Origin: Bacteriovoracaceae bacterium UBA6200
GTDB lineage: Bacteria; Bdellovibrionota; Bacteriovoracia; Bacteriovoracales; Bacteriovoracaceae
DNA length: 64,000 nt
Reading direction: 5' to 3'
Assembly (NCBI GenBank): GCA_002422605.1
Contig: DISW01000009.1
Span: 1-64,000 of the forward strand
The notes beneath the pieces were generated by a model. It was not told the origin of the DNA and did no database searches. It was given only the letters and a program-made list of their open reading frames with translations. The position numbers were made by a program, and so were the translations under genes. Shown here one piece after another: positions 18,137 to 27,040 of the stretch (position 1 is the stretch's first letter; every line of letters starts with the position of its first letter).

Positions 18137-19951
18137 TTAACTATTTTTTGCCATTCTCAGATAAAGCTTCGCCAAAGAATCCGGTAAGGTTTGGACGTTC
18201 TGAAGGATTTGAAAATTCCCCAGGCCAAATAGTTTTGGTAAAAAGTGTTTTGCAGCAGGATCGACTGTGAGAGCGAAAGTCACAATCCCTTGTCGATCGG
18301 CTTCCCTCACCGCTTGTCTGACGTCTCCCAATCCATACTGACCTTCATACTTATCAAAGTCTGTAGGACGTCCATCCGTAAAGAGAAGAAGGAGTTTATG
18401 CCGTTCTTTTCGTTGGGACAGAAGATGAGTGGCATGACGAAGGGCCGGACCGATTCGAGTATAACCTGCCGGAGATATGCCATCTACCTGATCCATAAAT
18501 TTTGACCAAGGTTCTTCAAAGGATTTCCATTCAAGGAATTTACAATCATGCCTGGTATTGGAATTAAAACCGGCCACCATAACCGCATCACCAAGAGTAG
18601 CTGTGGCCTCTCCAAAAATCATCAAAGCCTCTAATGAAACATCCAAAACTCTTTTATTTTGAACCCATGAATCGGAAGAAAGAGATGTATCCACTAGCAG
18701 CAGGCACGCCATATCACGGTGATGTTTGCGAGTTTCCTGATAAAATCTCTGGTCTGAAGAGTCTCCATTTTTCCTACGACAGGTAATACGGATGACATTG
18801 TCGATATCGATGCTTCTTCCGTAAAAAAGCTTTTTTATGACTTTCACTTCACTTGATAGCTGAATTAATTTTTTCTTTAATTTGTTAATCTCTATCGCCC
18901 TTTCCTGAATGATCGTTTTTAACGATTTAGTACGATAGTTTTCGCCAGGAGTTTCGGTTCTATGAGTGACACGGCACCAGTCTTTCCTATAAATCCGCTT
19001 CTTTTCATCCCATTCATCATATTGGAAGACTTCGTCTTTAGGACCGATAGCAGATTCCTCCTGGAGATCCGACATGATAAATCCCATATCCAGTTCCGAC
19101 TTATATAAGGAATGTGCCCCTTTTTTACTGCGGATGACTTCCTCAATATTAAGTTCGTCCAATGCATCTGCATGGGCGGCCATATCGTCGGCACCATCGG
19201 TTTCCCGCACACCACCGGTATATTCTTCGGCCGTTTCAACTTTCTCAAAATGGTGAAAGACATCTTGCCCGATATTATCTTTATCCTCATCGAAGCTAAT
19301 TTTTTTTACCTCGCCTTTGGATTTAGATTTTCTTTCACTTGTCACTTCAGGAAATGCAGTTCTTTCTTCAGGCACGGAATCATCAGATTCAATGAAGTGA
19401 GTTGCTCGAGGACATCTCCCCCAGATCACGCGAGGATCAAAGCCCATCTCTGTAGGAAATTTGAATAATTTTTCCTTCGGAGCTTGTAACCTTTTTTCTT
19501 CCTCACTCCATGTTTCGATCATTACTTCATAGAGTTCACGGTAATTGGGAAACATTTCCATGAGTAAGGTCTGGGCTTCGGTAATTTTACTGTTTACCTG
19601 TAGGTAATCCTCATAGGCCGAGAGACTTGATTGACCTATTGGTATTAATGTCGAAATTGCCCATAAGTGAAGAACCAGAAGGTGGTAAGCATCGTAATTG
19701 ATCTGGCTTGAGGTTTTAAGGGCAAGGAAAGAAGGAAGAAATAGCTTGTTTCCGCTTATATAAGGAAATTCTACCGTTGTTCTAAGCTCCAGGGGGATTC
19801 CAAAGATGGCACTAGCGAAATAGGAAAGAGACTCCCTTACTTCATCAAGTTCAACCGCCTCATGAGCGGCCTTCCTGGCGGCCAGAGCATTTTCTTTGTT
19901 TCTTTTTCTCCACCTAAAGAGGTAAGAAAATAAATCCTGCTGGATATCCAA
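18137..19951 (-). CDS. norD: Nitric oxide reductase activation protein NorD (von Willebrand A domain)
   Basis: NorD works with the AAA ATPase NorQ to insert non-heme iron into NorB. In this 604-residue protein the C-terminal VWA domain (from about residue 410) has the MIDAS motif DTSLSS and the later LLFTDGRPTD. Upstream of it is YDEWDEKKRIYRKDWCRV, a NorD-like segment. The middle (170-260) is acidic and low-complexity. The start is TTG 19951, with GAGG six bases before it. It is the last gene of norCBQD and ends 5 bases from the convergent barrel gene. Confidence 0.93.
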   Translation of the reverse strand: MDIQQDLFSYLFRWRKRNKENALAARKAAHEAVELDEVRESLSYFASAIFGIPLELRTTVEFPYISGNKLFLPSFLALKTSSQINYDAYHLLVLHLWAISTLIPIGQSSLSAYEDYLQVNSKITEAQTLLMEMFPNYRELYEVMIETWSEEEKRLQAPKEKLFKFPTEMGFDPRVIWGRCPRATHFIESDDSVPEERTAFPEVTSERKSKSKGEVKKISFDEDKDNIGQDVFHHFEKVETAEEYTGGVRETDGADDMAAHADALDELNIEEVIRSKKGAHSLYKSELDMGFIMSDLQEESAIGPKDEVFQYDEWDEKKRIYRKDWCRVTHRTETPGENYRTKSLKTIIQERAIEINKLKKKLIQLSSEVKVIKKLFYGRSIDIDNVIRITCRRKNGDSSDQRFYQETRKHHRDMACLLLVDTSLSSDSWVQNKRVLDVSLEALMIFGEATATLGDAVMVAGFNSNTRHDCKFLEWKSFEEPWSKFMDQVDGISPAGYTRIGPALRHATHLLSQRKERHKLLLLFTDGRPTDFDKYEGQYGLGDVRQAVREADRQGIVTFALTVDPAAKHFLPKLFGLGNFQILQNVQTLPDSLAKLYLRMAKNS

Positions 19952-19970
19952 TTAAGACCTCAAAATACCC

Positions 19971-20771
19971 TTAAAGATAGAGTGCCACTAAATCTTTAAT
20001 GGCCCTGATAGTATCTGTTTCATCAGTCAATGCCTGGGCCATCCCCACTTCCGCTGCAAGCCGGGTATTCACTCCCTGCTTAATCAGCAGAGCACTATTC
20101 ACTATCAATCGTGTGGAAACACTTTCAGCAAGCCCAAGCTCACTTAAAGAGCGAATCTTGTTTGCCAATGCCACAAGGTTTCTGCACACCTTCTCTTCGG
20201 CTCCAGTTTCATTTTGAATAATCTGGGCCTCAATTTCTGGTTTAGGATAAGTAAACGAAAGAGCGAGAAACCGCTGGCGGGTTGAAGGTTTCAGTTCCTT
20301 AAAGGACTTCTGATAACCAGGGTTGTAGCTCATGACTAATTGGAAGCTGGCAGGGGCAGCAATTGCCTCCGCCAGCGCATCAATATAAAGAATTCGGCGA
20401 TAGTCTGTAAGAGAGTGTATGAGAACAATGACGTCCTCTCTCGCTTCAACAACTTCATCCAGGTAAAATATAGCGCCGGTTTTGACGGCCCGAGTGAGCG
20501 GGCCGTCTTGCCAGACAGTTTCATTACCTTTGATAAGAAATCGACCTAAAAGATCTGTAGCAGAGGTATCTTCATTACAGGCCACGGTAATCAAGGGAAT
20601 GTTCAAATCATAGGCCATGGCATCGACAAACCGTGATTTCCCGCACCCGGTAGGGCCCTTTAGAATCACTGGAAGTTTTGCCTTATGGCCTTGTCTAAAA
20701 ATTTCTTCTTCGTCACCGATGGCCTGATAAAAAGGACGAGTGACTGAAGTTGTTTCCAACTTATTCGTCAT
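19971..20771 (-). CDS. norQ: NorQ/CbbQ-type AAA ATPase (MoxR family)
   Basis: A 266-residue MoxR-type ATPase that, with NorD, activates nitric oxide reductase. The Walker A is GPTGCGKS at 39-46, the Walker B IFYLDEV near 100-108, and the sensor region VMSYNPGYQ is present. The open frame extends to 20888 inside norB, but GAGG just before ATG 20771 and the family N-terminus place the start there, overlapping the norB stop by 11 bases and so coupling translation. Confidence 0.94.
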   Translation of the reverse strand: MTNKLETTSVTRPFYQAIGDEEEIFRQGHKAKLPVILKGPTGCGKSRFVDAMAYDLNIPLITVACNEDTSATDLLGRFLIKGNETVWQDGPLTRAVKTGAIFYLDEVVEAREDVIVLIHSLTDYRRILYIDALAEAIAAPASFQLVMSYNPGYQKSFKELKPSTRQRFLALSFTYPKPEIEAQIIQNETGAEEKVCRNLVALANKIRSLSELGLAESVSTRLIVNSALLIKQGVNTRLAAEVGMAQALTDETDTIRAIKDLVALYL

Positions 20772-22101
20772 AAACCTCACCAAGTCGATCTGTTGGCAGA
20801 CCGGCCTTAATAAATACATAAATATAAGCCAGGATACCACTTGCAAAAAGAGTGGCGGCCAGTAAAAGACCGATGAAATGGGGTTCAATTTCTGTTTGAA
20901 CAGTTAAGAAATCCATTCCCATACGGCGCTCAAGCACAACCTGAATAATTCCTGCAATACCAAAGGCAACAGTCATTAAACACATACCAATGTTTGAAGC
21001 CCAGAAAGCAAAGGAAGCCATCTTCGAGTTATAAAGCTTTCTACCTGTTAGCTGAGGAAGCGCATAAGTGATGAAGGCCAGAATCAAAGCAGCATAGGCC
21101 CCCCAGAAGGCAAGGTGACCGTGCATACCAGTTACTAGTGTTCCGTGAGTCCACTTGTTCCACATAGGAAGAGTATGAGCGAAACCAAGAAGACCTGCTC
21201 CTACAAAACTTAATAGAGCACAAGCAATTGACCAATTCAGAGCAAGAGCATTTGGATGCTTTCTTCCACCTCTCTTGGCCATAGTCACAGCAAAGATTGC
21301 CATTCCCAGGAATGCCAGAGGTTCAAGAGCACTAAAGAAACCACCAACAGCAAGCCAGTAATTAGGAGTTCCGATGTAGTAATAGTGGTGACCAATTCCA
21401 AGAATACCGGAAAGGAAAGTAAGACCAACAATGACATAAAGCCATTTTTCGATCACTTCACGGTCAATACCAGTAAGCTTAATGAGAAGGAAAGAAAGGA
21501 TACCGCCCATAATAAGCTCCCAAACACCTTCAACCCAAAGGTGTACAACCCACCATCTAAAGAATGAGTCTGTTGTTTGGTTATCAAAGTGGATCATTCC
21601 TGGAAGATAGAAAAGTGCTGCGGCCAAAAGACCAAAGAACAAAATGCCAGCTGTCGTCGTTCTTTGTTTACCCTTGAGAAGAGTAACCCCAATATTAGCA
21701 ATAAAGGCCAATACGTTAACAACTACCAGGTAATCCAATTCACGAGGGATTTCCAGGAATTTTCTTCCTTCCCACCAGTTAAAATGAAAACCAATTACGG
21801 CCGTAACTGAAACAACAACCAGGGAGATAAGCTGGACGTAACCGAGCCAAGGCCACTCAAGTTCACGGTCCGTTTCATCCGGTATGATGTAGTAAGCGGC
21901 ACCCATGAAGCCAGCAAGCAACCACACAACCAATAGATTGGTGTGAGTAGCACGGGCGACGTTGAAAGGAATCCACTCATGAAGTCCTTCCATACCGATT
22001 CTTGCAAAGCCCATAATGAAGCCGTAAGTAATCTGAAGGAACAACAGGAGCATAGCAAAAGCAAAGAAATAATAAGCGAGTTTTTGTGATTTAAATTTCA
22101 T
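20761..22101 (-). CDS. norB: Nitric oxide reductase subunit B (cNOR catalytic subunit)
   Basis: NorB is the membrane heme-copper-superfamily subunit that reduces two NO to N2O. The 446-residue protein has about 12 membrane helices and the expected ligands: His53 and His329 for low-spin heme b, His327 for heme b3, His187, His238 and His239 for FeB, and Glu191 and Glu195 near the active site. The partner norC is directly upstream, which marks the short cNOR form and not the quinol-dependent qNOR fusion. Confidence 0.97.
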   Translation of the reverse strand: MKFKSQKLAYYFFAFAMLLLFLQITYGFIMGFARIGMEGLHEWIPFNVARATHTNLLVVWLLAGFMGAAYYIIPDETDRELEWPWLGYVQLISLVVVSVTAVIGFHFNWWEGRKFLEIPRELDYLVVVNVLAFIANIGVTLLKGKQRTTTAGILFFGLLAAALFYLPGMIHFDNQTTDSFFRWWVVHLWVEGVWELIMGGILSFLLIKLTGIDREVIEKWLYVIVGLTFLSGILGIGHHYYYIGTPNYWLAVGGFFSALEPLAFLGMAIFAVTMAKRGGRKHPNALALNWSIACALLSFVGAGLLGFAHTLPMWNKWTHGTLVTGMHGHLAFWGAYAALILAFITYALPQLTGRKLYNSKMASFAFWASNIGMCLMTVAFGIAGIIQVVLERRMGMDFLTVQTEIEPHFIGLLLAATLFASGILAYIYVFIKAGLPTDRLGEVYDE

Positions 22102-22112
22102 GAGCCAATCCT

Positions 22113-22535
22113 TTATTCCTGATTTACTGGTTTAGGTGGCCAGTTATTAGTATCAACTTCAGAGATCCATTTTAGGAAAGCTACCATAGCGTCCTGATCT
22201 GCCTCATTCATGTCGTACTTAACCATTTTGCGGGCACCAGGGTAAACCATTTCAGGATCAATCAGCATATTTCTGATCCAATCTTCACCTTTTGTCTCAT
22301 ACACCTTGGTCAAGTCAGGAGCATAATAGGCCCCTTCCCCCATGATAGTGTGACAACCCATGCAGTTGTGGCGATCAAAGAGCAATTTGCCCTTTACCAC
22401 TAATGGGGTCATGTTTTGTTCCTTTGTCTGTTTCGGGATTTGGACAAGAGTGTCGTACGAGAGACTTAAAAAAATCGCTCCGAAAAACACCGTCCCAATC
22501 AAGAAAAAATACTTTGCACCGTTCTTTGAGAGCAT
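22113..22535 (-). CDS. norC: Nitric oxide reductase subunit C (cytochrome c)
   Basis: NorC is the membrane-anchored monoheme cytochrome c that feeds electrons to NorB. It has one N-terminal anchor helix (YFFLIGTVFFGAIFLSL) and the heme site CMGCH followed by TIMGEGAYYAPDL, the NorC signature. The frame could open at ATG 22547 but GGAG lies six bases before ATG 22535, giving 140 residues. It is first in norCBQD, 11 bases before norB, and is downstream of an FNR/Dnr-like box. Confidence 0.95.
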   Translation of the reverse strand: MLSKNGAKYFFLIGTVFFGAIFLSLSYDTLVQIPKQTKEQNMTPLVVKGKLLFDRHNCMGCHTIMGEGAYYAPDLTKVYETKGEDWIRNMLIDPEMVYPGARKMVKYDMNEADQDAMVAFLKWISEVDTNNWPPKPVNQE

Positions 22536-22603
22536 GAATTTCTCCATATGAGTTAATAAAAATTTACATACCCCTAATATGGACTAATAAGAACAATACG
22601 AAG

Positions 22604-22617
22604 TTGATGCAAGTCAT
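22604..22617. promoter_or_regulatory. FNR/Dnr-like operator between norC and a cytochrome c gene
   Basis: TTGAT-GCAA-GTCAT on the plus strand, which on the minus strand reads ATGAC-TTGC-ATCAA; nine of ten positions fit TTGAY-N4-ATCAA. Its edge is 69 bases from the norC start. At -41.5 it would place a start near 22569 with TATTAG at the -10 position. It is also suitably placed for the divergent cytochrome c gene at 22701. Confidence 0.6.
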
Positions 22618-22700
22618 AGTTTTAAAAAAAAGAATTTGTTATTTTGAGGTTAATTGAAAAAAACTTTAATAATAACGATCCATCTATCTAAAGGAAGAAA

Positions 22701-23099
22701 ATGAAGAAGATTGTTTTAACTGGAATTGTTCTAGCAGCTTTTAATATTAATCCCGTACAGGCCGCTCCCCTGGATGCCGCCGGCGCCTCTAAACTTCTAA
22801 GCAAGGCCGGTTGTATGACTTGCCATACGACAGATAAAGATAAAATCGGTCCAGCTTACAAAGAGGTCGCCGCCCGTTATGCTAATCCTTCACCAGAAAT
22901 CCTGGCCTATCTTAAAGGAGAACAGCCGGTTGATTATCTCGTGAAAAAAGTTAGAACCGGGACCAAACCAAAATTAAACAAAAACTGGGTAAAGAGCAAG
23001 GCCGGAAAAGCTTACGGGCTTATGACACCTAACCCGCCATCAAAAATAAGCGATGCTGATTTGAAAGATCTTATCACTTACATTCTTACCCTTAAATAA
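22701..23099 (+). CDS. Periplasmic monoheme cytochrome c
   Basis: A 132-residue exported cytochrome c with signal peptide (cut after VQA) and the heme site CMTCH near residues 38-42. A Met in LMTPNPP near residue 113 is the probable sixth ligand. The core (KIGPAYKEVAARY, LITYILTL) is like cytochrome c551/c-552, the usual electron donors of NirS and NorC. It is divergent from norC and shares the gap holding the FNR/Dnr-like box, so co-regulation with the nor genes is likely. The precise symbol (nirM) cannot be proven by sequence. Confidence 0.88.
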   Translation: MKKIVLTGIVLAAFNINPVQAAPLDAAGASKLLSKAGCMTCHTTDKDKIGPAYKEVAARYANPSPEILAYLKGEQPVDYLVKKVRTGTKPKLNKNWVKSKAGKAYGLMTPNPPSKISDADLKDLITYILTLK

Positions 23100-23111
23100 A
23101 AAATCAATAGA

Positions 23112-23140
23112 TGAGGAAGAGTGGGATTCCACCTTCCTCA
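23112..23140. terminator. Bidirectional hairpin between two convergent cytochrome genes
   Basis: TGAGGAAG...GTGG and CCAC...CTTCCTCA form a stem of about 12 pairs with one bulge and a GATT loop. An outer pair (CAATAGA with TCTATTG) can extend it. There is no tight T-run on either side, so it may act as a structural end of both mRNAs. Confidence 0.55.
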
Positions 23141-23153
23141 CCTCTTGCAATGT

Positions 23154-23525
23154 CTATTGCTTAGATTTAATAAAGGCAAAGATATCGTTCCATTCAGAGT
23201 CTGGCATTTTGAATGTCTTCATGGTTTTGCTGAACTTCTTACTCATTTCAACAGCATCTTTATCACCTGATTCAATCATGGCCGCCGGATTCTTGGTAAA
23301 TTTAAGCACCCAGGCTTCTGTACGGCGTTTATACAAGCCAGAAAGATTTGGCCCCTGGAGTTCGTCTTTAGCGCCATAAGAAGGCCCAATGCCATGACAA
23401 GCTGTGCATCCCCAATCCTCAAAAAGAAACTTTCCATTGGCAATACTCTTAGCGTTTCCTTTTCCTTGAGCAAAAGCAGCAGCTGATAAAGACAATGCGA
23501 TAACAACGACAAATAACTTTTTCAA
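23154..23525 (-). CDS. Small periplasmic cytochrome c (NirC-like)
   Basis: A 123-residue exported monoheme cytochrome c; signal peptide cut after AFA and heme site CTACH near residues 40-44. The rest (PNLSGLYKRRTEAW) is typical of class I cytochromes. It starts with TTG preceded by AAGGAG at six bases. It is the last gene of the long nir operon, where P. aeruginosa and others have NirM or NirC, so a role as electron donor to NirS or in heme d1 maturation is likely but not certain. Confidence 0.85.
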   Translation of the reverse strand: MKKLFVVVIALSLSAAAFAQGKGNAKSIANGKFLFEDWGCTACHGIGPSYGAKDELQGPNLSGLYKRRTEAWVLKFTKNPAAMIESGDKDAVEMSKKFSKTMKTFKMPDSEWNDIFAFIKSKQ

Positions 23526-23546
23526 TGTTCACTCCTTGTTAAAGGT

Positions 23547-25361
23547 TTATTCACAAACCTTCATATATTTTTTTTCTTCTAACTTATCCACTTCCGTGAA
23601 AGTGCTCCAACCAAGCTTCTTCCAGGCAATATAATTCTTGCAATCATTGACCACTCTTTCCGGATGCAGGAGGGAGTGATTAACCATGTTGTATAATGTG
23701 ATCTTTTTTAAATCCGACTCCGCCAGGCGGAAGGACATTATATACTGAGCGACCATCTCTTTTTCCTCTTCAGTAAGAGGAATATCTGGCATCGTCGCTT
23801 TTTTATAACCAAGGTTCAGAGCATTCACTTGAGGACCATCGAGATGAACCTTAATCATCCCTTTGTCTCTTTTTTGGGCAATTGAAGTAAATGAAGGGCC
23901 AAAAGCACTCTGCTCCTGGTGATGACATCCCCAACACTTACCCATAAAGACTGATTCTCCCAATAAGACCGGGAGATAGTTTCGTTCCTTATTGGCGACA
24001 TTGTATTTACCTACGGGCAAGCTTGCATCGAAACGGCCGACTTCTTTTAAAGTTGCTGTATCATAAACCAACAAAGACCCGTCGGTTTCAAAGATACTTA
24101 AATAAGCGAGTCTGCCGTCTGCGGAAAACTCAGTATGAGTAAATCTTTTGCCAGGAAGAGGCTTTAATTTTTCTACTTGATGACTGCGCTTATCAACAAG
24201 AACCACTTCATCTGTGCCATTATCTATCCAAAGATGATTGGACTTGGGGTGTGATCTGACAAAGAACCCATTCCCTCCGACCTGAACTTTCTTAACGAAA
24301 CTGAAGTCATACATTTTCCAAATGGTTATGTAATCAGTCATCAAGTGAAAAGTCGCAAAATAAAATTGTCCCCGGTCATACCAATAAGTTGCAGAAGAGA
24401 GATGTGGCATGCCTGAAATATCATAATCAAAAATTACTTTTCTATTAGAAAGATCCACTACAGAAAGTTTCTTTCCTCCACGAGATGAGCCAACGATGAA
24501 TTTATCAAGTGGATCGATAAAGAAATCCTCTATCGGCTCCTTGAGGTCATGGTGAACTAATTTTAGGGAAGTAAAATCAAAAAAACCTATTTTAGGTTTA
24601 TCCCGATAAGTAAAGACAGCGCGATCTTCCTCTACCAGAGTATAAACACCACTGACCTTACCTTCCAGAGGAACTTCTTTAATAAAGCTTAAATCAACTG
24701 CGTTCACTATCATCATTTTCTGAGGCAAGAGACAGGAAGCAAGAAGATATTTTTGATTGTTGGAAAGGGCGATGTTTCTAAGGCTGATACAGGCACGAAC
24801 TTGTCCGTAGTAACCTCGATCTAATTCATACTTTCCTATATAACCATCCCGACTTGGGACAAAGAAATTTCGGTTGTCTTTAGTGTACTTGATTCCGCCG
24901 TGAATGCCGGAGAAGGTGAATTTATCCAAAATCTTCTGGTCCTCCATCACCCATACTAAATTATTGCCTCTTTCCACAACAGTCGTAAGGTTTAACTGAT
25001 CCTTAATTTCTATTTTCTTAGGAGCTTCCTTAGAAAGGCTCCGGCTTTTAAGAATTGTTTCTTTATTCCAGGTAAATGAATATTTTCCCTTAATGAATGC
25101 AATCAGGTCTTTAATCTCTTCATCACTCAGGTGCGGGAAACCCATCATTAGGGTATTAGGTAAGCCATTACGGATACTATCCATTAACTTTTTATCAGAA
25201 CTTCTAGCTAATGTTTCAGATAAGAGCGGTGGACCAGAAAGTCCAATCCGGTCAGGATGATGACAAGAGGCACATTGCTGGAGATAAATTTCTTTACCCC
25301 CAGCAAAGACGTAAGAAGAGAGACATGTCATCATTAAAAACAAGAGATAAAATTTAAACAC
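23547..25361 (-). CDS. nirN: NirN-like cytochrome with heme d1-type propeller and two heme c sites
   Basis: NirN is a periplasmic cytochrome c with a d1-type eight-bladed propeller that performs the last step of heme d1 synthesis. Here the signal peptide is followed by a first heme c site CASCH (30-34), a propeller-like region (about 125-450) and then, unlike typical NirN, a second heme c site CWGCH at 476-480 with its own small domain, plus about 60 residues of Lys-rich tail. At 604 residues it is about 110 longer than known NirN. The start is GTG 25361 after GGAGGGAGAC. It follows nirS by 22 bases. It could instead be an electron-transfer variant. Confidence 0.85.
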   Translation of the reverse strand: MFKFYLLFLMMTCLSSYVFAGGKEIYLQQCASCHHPDRIGLSGPPLLSETLARSSDKKLMDSIRNGLPNTLMMGFPHLSDEEIKDLIAFIKGKYSFTWNKETILKSRSLSKEAPKKIEIKDQLNLTTVVERGNNLVWVMEDQKILDKFTFSGIHGGIKYTKDNRNFFVPSRDGYIGKYELDRGYYGQVRACISLRNIALSNNQKYLLASCLLPQKMMIVNAVDLSFIKEVPLEGKVSGVYTLVEEDRAVFTYRDKPKIGFFDFTSLKLVHHDLKEPIEDFFIDPLDKFIVGSSRGGKKLSVVDLSNRKVIFDYDISGMPHLSSATYWYDRGQFYFATFHLMTDYITIWKMYDFSFVKKVQVGGNGFFVRSHPKSNHLWIDNGTDEVVLVDKRSHQVEKLKPLPGKRFTHTEFSADGRLAYLSIFETDGSLLVYDTATLKEVGRFDASLPVGKYNVANKERNYLPVLLGESVFMGKCWGCHHQEQSAFGPSFTSIAQKRDKGMIKVHLDGPQVNALNLGYKKATMPDIPLTEEEKEMVAQYIMSFRLAESDLKKITLYNMVNHSLLHPERVVNDCKNYIAWKKLGWSTFTEVDKLEEKKYMKVCE

Positions 25362-25383
25362 GTCTCCCTCCTCTTAAAATAAC

Positions 25384-27027
25384 TTAGTAAACGTCATGAA
25401 CGGTGTTATAGACGTTAAATTTCCCAGTCGGAGTGATCAAACGCTTATCCTTAATAACTTTTTTAAGTGTAAGTGTTTTATCATCCACCACAACGATGGC
25501 CGACTCATTTTTCATTTCATTCCAAACAGAGAACCATACTTCATCACCTTTTTTATTATATTCAGGCTGAACTACTTTCTTTGTTCCTGGACCTTGGATG
25601 CCTGCCCATTCAGCAATCGGAAGAACTTTGAATGGCTTATCAAGATCATCCAGATTGAATACAGCTACAGACTGACTGATTTTTGGATCAGGGTTAAGAG
25701 CAGTATCAACATAAAGGTTGCGTGACTCAGGGTGAGTTTTAATGAATAAAGATCCTCCTCCTTGCCCCTTCAATGTTTTAACCATTTTCCAGGCATGTTT
25801 TTTATTCCAACTAGGATCAGTACCGATTAAAGCGATTGAACTGTCACCAAGGTGACTGGTTGCCCAGACAGGACCAAACTGTTTTGTTTTAAAGTTCGCA
25901 CCACGACCCGGATGTGGAATAGCGCCAACGTCAACTAACTTTGTAAGCTTTCTTTCTTTTGAATCGATTACAGCAATCTTGTTAGAGTTGTTAGCAGCTG
26001 TGAGGAAGTAGCGCTTTGTAGAATCCCAACCGCCATCATGAAGGAATCGAGCCGATTCAATTTCAGTTACTGTAAGGTTTTGGATGTCCTTATAGTTAAC
26101 CAGAAGAATCTTACCAGTTTCTTTCACGTTAATGATGAAATCAGGATGTTCGTGTGATGCTACAATTGCAGCAACACGTGGCTCTGGATGATATTCTTGT
26201 GTGCCCACGACGTTCCCGCGAGTAGAAACAACTTTTCTTGGTTCAAGAGTATCCCCGTCCATAATAACATACTGAGGTGGCCAGTAAGCACCAGCGATTG
26301 CGAATTTATCTTCATAGCCTTTATACTTAGAAGTCTCCACAGAGCGGGCCTCAAGACCGATTTTGATTTCAGCGACGTTGTCAGGTTTTTCCATCCAAAG
26401 GTCAATTAGGTTAACACGTGCATCTCGTCCAATTACGTAGAGGTAACGGCCAGAGTGTGAAATCCGTGAAATGTGAACGGCATACCCTGTTTTGACGATG
26501 TTAACAATTTCTTTAGTGTCCCCATCGATAATGGCAACTTCACCAGAATCACGAAGAGTAACTGAGAAGAAGTTCTCAATATTATAATTGTTCATCTTCT
26601 TCGTTGGACGCTTCTCAACTGGAATGTAAATTTTATGAGTTTCTTTCATTTCTTTCAGACCCCACTCAGGTGGAGCAGTCGGTTCTGTCTGAACATATTT
26701 TGCCATAAGCTTAATTTCTTCAGCAGACATCTCATCTTGCCATGCCGGCATACCACCAGCGGAACCTTCAGCAATAAAGCTTTCAAGATAACGGGTTCCC
26801 AAAGGAATAGTCTTGTCCGTTGTCAGGGCCTTACCGGTTGCTCCTTTTCTTAATACTCCGTGACAACCAGCACACCGTTCAAAGTAGAGCTTATCGGCCT
26901 GCTTAAGCTCAGCATCATTCAAACTTACCTTTGCCTTCTGAGCAAATGATGTGACAGGAATCATCAACACGAAACCTAAAAGGAGGCCTGCCCCCACCTT
27001 TAAGTTTTTTTTCTTAAAATGATCCAT
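25384..27027 (-). CDS. nirS: Cytochrome cd1 nitrite reductase NirS
   Basis: NirS reduces nitrite to NO in the periplasm. The signal peptide ends near SFA, the heme c domain has CAGCH at 52-56, and the d1 propeller carries His185 (heme d1 axial ligand region, GYAVHISR), the active-site SHEHPDF near 291-297 and IPHPGRG near 370-376. The size (547 residues) is normal. The frame could open at ATG 27060, but AGGAG five bases before ATG 27027 sets the start. It lies 13 bases after nirJ. Confidence 0.97.
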   Translation of the reverse strand: MDHFKKKNLKVGAGLLLGFVLMIPVTSFAQKAKVSLNDAELKQADKLYFERCAGCHGVLRKGATGKALTTDKTIPLGTRYLESFIAEGSAGGMPAWQDEMSAEEIKLMAKYVQTEPTAPPEWGLKEMKETHKIYIPVEKRPTKKMNNYNIENFFSVTLRDSGEVAIIDGDTKEIVNIVKTGYAVHISRISHSGRYLYVIGRDARVNLIDLWMEKPDNVAEIKIGLEARSVETSKYKGYEDKFAIAGAYWPPQYVIMDGDTLEPRKVVSTRGNVVGTQEYHPEPRVAAIVASHEHPDFIINVKETGKILLVNYKDIQNLTVTEIESARFLHDGGWDSTKRYFLTAANNSNKIAVIDSKERKLTKLVDVGAIPHPGRGANFKTKQFGPVWATSHLGDSSIALIGTDPSWNKKHAWKMVKTLKGQGGGSLFIKTHPESRNLYVDTALNPDPKISQSVAVFNLDDLDKPFKVLPIAEWAGIQGPGTKKVVQPEYNKKGDEVWFSVWNEMKNESAIVVVDDKTLTLKKVIKDKRLITPTGKFNVYNTVHDVY

Positions 27028-27040
27028 AAAATCTCCTATC

